DNA of 6,302 nt from Candidatus Bathyarchaeota archaeon (GTDB lineage Archaea; Thermoproteota; Bathyarchaeia; 40CM-2-53-6; FEN-987): positions 3,829-10,130 of the forward strand of contig JAHFFU010000019.1 in assembly GCA_023247835.1 (NCBI GenBank), given 5' to 3'. The notes below the pieces were generated by a model. It did not search any database. It had not been told where the DNA came from and worked only from the letters and a program-made list of their open reading frames with translations. Below, one piece after another: positions 4,370 through 6,302 of this stretch (its first letter is position 1; every line of letters starts with the position of its first letter). The position numbers and the translations under genes were made by a program.

Positions 4370-6163
4370 ATGTTGTCAGGGTTCAAGCCCGGGAAAATTG
4401 AAAGGGTCGCCGGGCCTGTCGTCGTGGCATCTAACATGCTCGGGTCCCGCATGTACGAACTAGTCAAGGTGGGCAACTCAGGCCTTATCGGTGAAATTAT
4501 CAGAATCGAAGCAGACACTGCCACGATCCAAGTCTACGAAGAGACTACCGGAATCAAACCGGGCGAGATCGTCGAACGAACGGGCAACCCCCTCTCGGTT
4601 GAACTTGGACCAGGTTTGGTCAACCAATTCTTCGACGGAACGCAAAGACCGCTGCCAGTCCTCCTCGACAGGGGCGGAGCGTTCATTCGGAAAGGAATTA
4701 CTGCACCAGCTCTTGATCGCAAGAAGAAATGGGAATTCGTTCCGGCGGTGAAGAAGGGAGACAAGGTAACCGGTGGGGATATGCTCGGTGAAGTTCCAGA
4801 AACGGTTCTGATCAAGCATAGGATTTTGGTTCCCCCCAACGTGAACGGGACCCTGAAGTTAGCTGTCCCGAAGGGAAGTTACACGCTTGAAGACCCAATC
4901 GCCGAAGTTGAAACTGGCCTTGGGAGGGTCAAGCTTTACCTAATGCATTCTTGGCCAGTCCGCATTCCCCGTCCTAACCGCGAAAAGGTTCCGTCTGATA
5001 TCCCACTCATTACCGGGCAACGTATTATCGACTTCTTCTTCCCAATCGCTAAGGGAGGGACGGCGGCAATTCCTGGCGATTTCGGAACTGGGAAGACTAT
5101 CGCACAGCACCAGCTCGCGAAGTGGGCTGATGCTGACGTGATCGTTTACGTGGGGTGCGGCGAGCGTGGAAATGAAATGACGGAGGTTCTGGAAACATTT
5201 CCGGAGCTCAAGGACCCCCGTTCGGGCCAGCCATTGATGGAGCGAACGATCCTCGTAGCGAACACCTCTAACATGCCCATCGCTGCCCGCGAAGCCAGCA
5301 TGTACACTGGCGTAACCTTAGCAGAATACTTCCGGGACATGGGTTACGATGTGGCATTGATGGCTGATTCTACATCACGCTGGGCTGAGGCCTTACGCGA
5401 AGTCTCGGGCCGGCTAGAGGAAATGCCCGGCGAGGAAGGTTACCCGGCCTATCTCGCGTCGAGATTGGCACAAGTCTATGAAAGAGCTGGTAGAGTCAAA
5501 GTGATCGGTAGCGACCCGAACAAGCTCGGTTCTGTCTCCGTCGTCGGCGCGGTATCGCCCTCTGGAGGCGACTTTTCAGAGCCCGTTACTCAGAATACGC
5601 TTAGGATCGTGAAGGTATTTTGGGCCCTGAGCAAACCATTGGCTGAGCGCAGGCACTTCCCTGCAATCGACTGGTTGAGTAGTTACTCCTTGTATCTGGA
5701 TTCCCTTGAAAACTGGTATAGGATGCAGATTGGTCCGGAGTGGTCGACCCTTCGAAAGGACGCCATGGCGCTGCTCCAAAGAGATGAGGAACTTCGGGAG
5801 ATCGTAATGCTCGTCGGGCCGGATGCGCTCTCTGAGAGCCAGAGAGTAGTCCTGGAGGCGGCGCGCATGATTAAGGAAGACTTCCTCATACAGAGCGCCC
5901 TCCACCCCATAGACAGTTACTGCTCGCCCCAGAAAACATTCCAATTGATGTCACTCATTATGAAGTTCTACGAAAAGATGATAATCTCCACCGAGAAGGG
6001 CGTTCCACTTCAACGAGCCCTCGAGGTCCCATCAAAGGAAGAAATTGCAAGAGCCAAAATTCAACCATCAGAAACCTTTGATGCCTTCGCCAAGGACCTC
6101 TCCGGCAAAATCGACCGCGAATTCGAGAAGCTAAGCAAAGAACTACTTGAAGTTGCCAAATGA
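4370..6163 (+). CDS. atpA: A-type ATP synthase catalytic subunit A
   Basis: At 597 residues this is full length for the archaeal A subunit, the nucleotide-hydrolysing or -synthesising subunit of the A1 head (A3B3). It runs in order through an N-terminal beta-barrel (about 8-75), the non-homologous insert typical of A/V-type A subunits (about 115-200, ending near [11 protein letters not shown]), the nucleotide-binding core and a C-terminal helical domain. Visible motifs are the P-loop GDFGTGKT (236-243, K242), the catalytic glutamate in CGERGNEM (E265), Walker [15 protein letters not shown] (D333) and [15 protein letters not shown] (396-410). The P-loop carries Asp where archaeal homologues usually have Pro (GPFGSGKT), and the later loop has SPSGG for the usual SPPGG. 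Both differences sit near the nucleotide site, but the Lys, Thr and Glu needed for catalysis are intact. atpB follows after 10 bases. No subunit E, C or F gene precedes it, unlike many archaeal clusters. Confidence 0.97.
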   Translation: MLSGFKPGKIERVAGPVVVASNMLGSRMYELVKVGNSGLIGEIIRIEADTATIQVYEETTGIKPGEIVERTGNPLSVELGPGLVNQFFDGTQRPLPVLLDRGGAFIRKGITAPALDRKKKWEFVPAVKKGDKVTGGDMLGEVPETVLIKHRILVPPNVNGTLKLAVPKGSYTLEDPIAEVETGLGRVKLYLMHSWPVRIPRPNREKVPSDIPLITGQRIIDFFFPIAKGGTAAIPGDFGTGKTIAQHQLAKWADADVIVYVGCGERGNEMTEVLETFPELKDPRSGQPLMERTILVANTSNMPIAAREASMYTGVTLAEYFRDMGYDVALMADSTSRWAEALREVSGRLEEMPGEEGYPAYLASRLAQVYERAGRVKVIGSDPNKLGSVSVVGAVSPSGGDFSEPVTQNTLRIVKVFWALSKPLAERRHFPAIDWLSSYSLYLDSLENWYRMQIGPEWSTLRKDAMALLQRDEELREIVMLVGPDALSESQRVVLEAARMIKEDFLIQSALHPIDSYCSPQKTFQLMSLIMKFYEKMIISTEKGVPLQRALEVPSKEEIARAKIQPSETFDAFAKDLSGKIDREFEKLSKELLEVAK

Positions 6164-6165
6164 GG
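6162..6165 (+). promoter_or_regulatory. Shine-Dalgarno site of atpB overlapping the atpA stop
   Basis: GAGG is formed by the last two bases of the atpA TGA plus the next two, and lies eight bases before the atpB ATG at 6174. This arrangement favours translational coupling of A and B, which are needed in equal numbers. Confidence 0.6.
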
Positions 6166-6173
6166 CTTCAGTA

Positions 6174-6302
6174 ATGTCTGTTGTTGTCCGCGAATATTCT
6201 ACAGTTAGCGAGATTTCAGGCCCACTCCTCTTCGTTAAGAACGTGAAGGGTGTGGGCTTTGGTGAACTGGTAAGGATCCGTACACCCACAGGAGAAGAAA
6301 GG
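6174..6302 (+). CDS. atpB: A-type ATP synthase subunit B (3' partial)
   Basis: Forty-three codons are present before the window ends. The N-terminus contains YSTVSEISGPLLFVKNVKGV followed by GFGELVRI and GEE, the beta-barrel opening characteristic of the archaeal/vacuolar B subunit (family pattern Y-x-T-x-x-EI-x-GPL-x-x-V-x-x-V-x-G-V-x-x-GE-x-V-x-I). Subunit B is the non-catalytic partner that alternates with A in the A3B3 hexamer and supplies the arginine finger; that residue lies beyond the window. It follows atpA at 10 bases in the same orientation, clearly in the same operon. Confidence 0.95.
   Translation, partial: MSVVVREYSTVSEISGPLLFVKNVKGVGFGELVRIRTPTGEER

Noticed and set aside
4231..4524. 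Minus-strand open frame of 97 codons across the atpA start
   Set aside because: It is antisense to the well-supported N-terminus of AtpA, has no recognisable domain, and its codons mirror the atpA reading frame.
5576..5944. Minus-strand frame of 122 codons within atpA
   Set aside because: It lies entirely inside the conserved AtpA C-terminal region on the opposite strand and has no domain features.

Overview
The window most likely comes from an archaeon, probably from the TACK side (Thermoproteota: Nitrososphaeria, Bathyarchaeia or Caldarchaeales-like). That placement is an inference. Direct support for Archaea is the start of an A-type (A1Ao) ATP synthase cluster with catalytic subunit A followed by subunit B. 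Consistent with this are a JAMM protease resembling eukaryotic Rpn11/CSN5, a membrane-anchored DNRLRE-type surface protein, and a mix of genes with clear Shine-Dalgarno sites and genes without one. Base composition looks balanced and even. I see no insertion sequence, integrase, CRISPR array, tRNA or rRNA, so this reads as ordinary chromosome.

Left part (1-1309, + strand): the 3' part of a membrane protein with a DUF4234-like region and a C-terminal zinc ribbon, then a SpoIIM/DUF95-family membrane protein beginning 8 bases after its stop. The two look like one transcription unit. A SIMPL (DUF541) protein on the minus strand (1321-2064) converges on them, ending 11 bases away.

Middle (2065-3341): a divergent control region of about 250 bases, with a cluster of AACAG/CTGTT half-sites and a perfect GC hairpin, separates the SIMPL gene from the JAMM gene (2312-2743, TTG start). 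The JAMM gene converges on, and overlaps by 8 bases, an HD-domain nucleotide phosphohydrolase of the YfbR/HDDC2 type. The 5' end of that HD gene is unusual: its best Shine-Dalgarno site and its family homology both point to a start upstream of the first TTG, at an AUA or AUC codon.

Right part (3384-6302, + strand): a secreted DNRLRE/CBM96-like protein with a membrane segment at each end, a 188-base leader region with at most a doubtful 31-codon ORF, then atpA (597 aa, complete) and the first 43 codons of atpB, cut by the window edge. No other ATP synthase subunit lies directly upstream of atpA.

No cooperating multi-gene system is evident. The points most worth a second look are the Rpn11-like JAMM protein away from any ubiquitin-like cassette, the non-canonical start of the HD gene, the altered P-loop of AtpA, and the two inverted-repeat elements in the SIMPL/JAMM divergent region.
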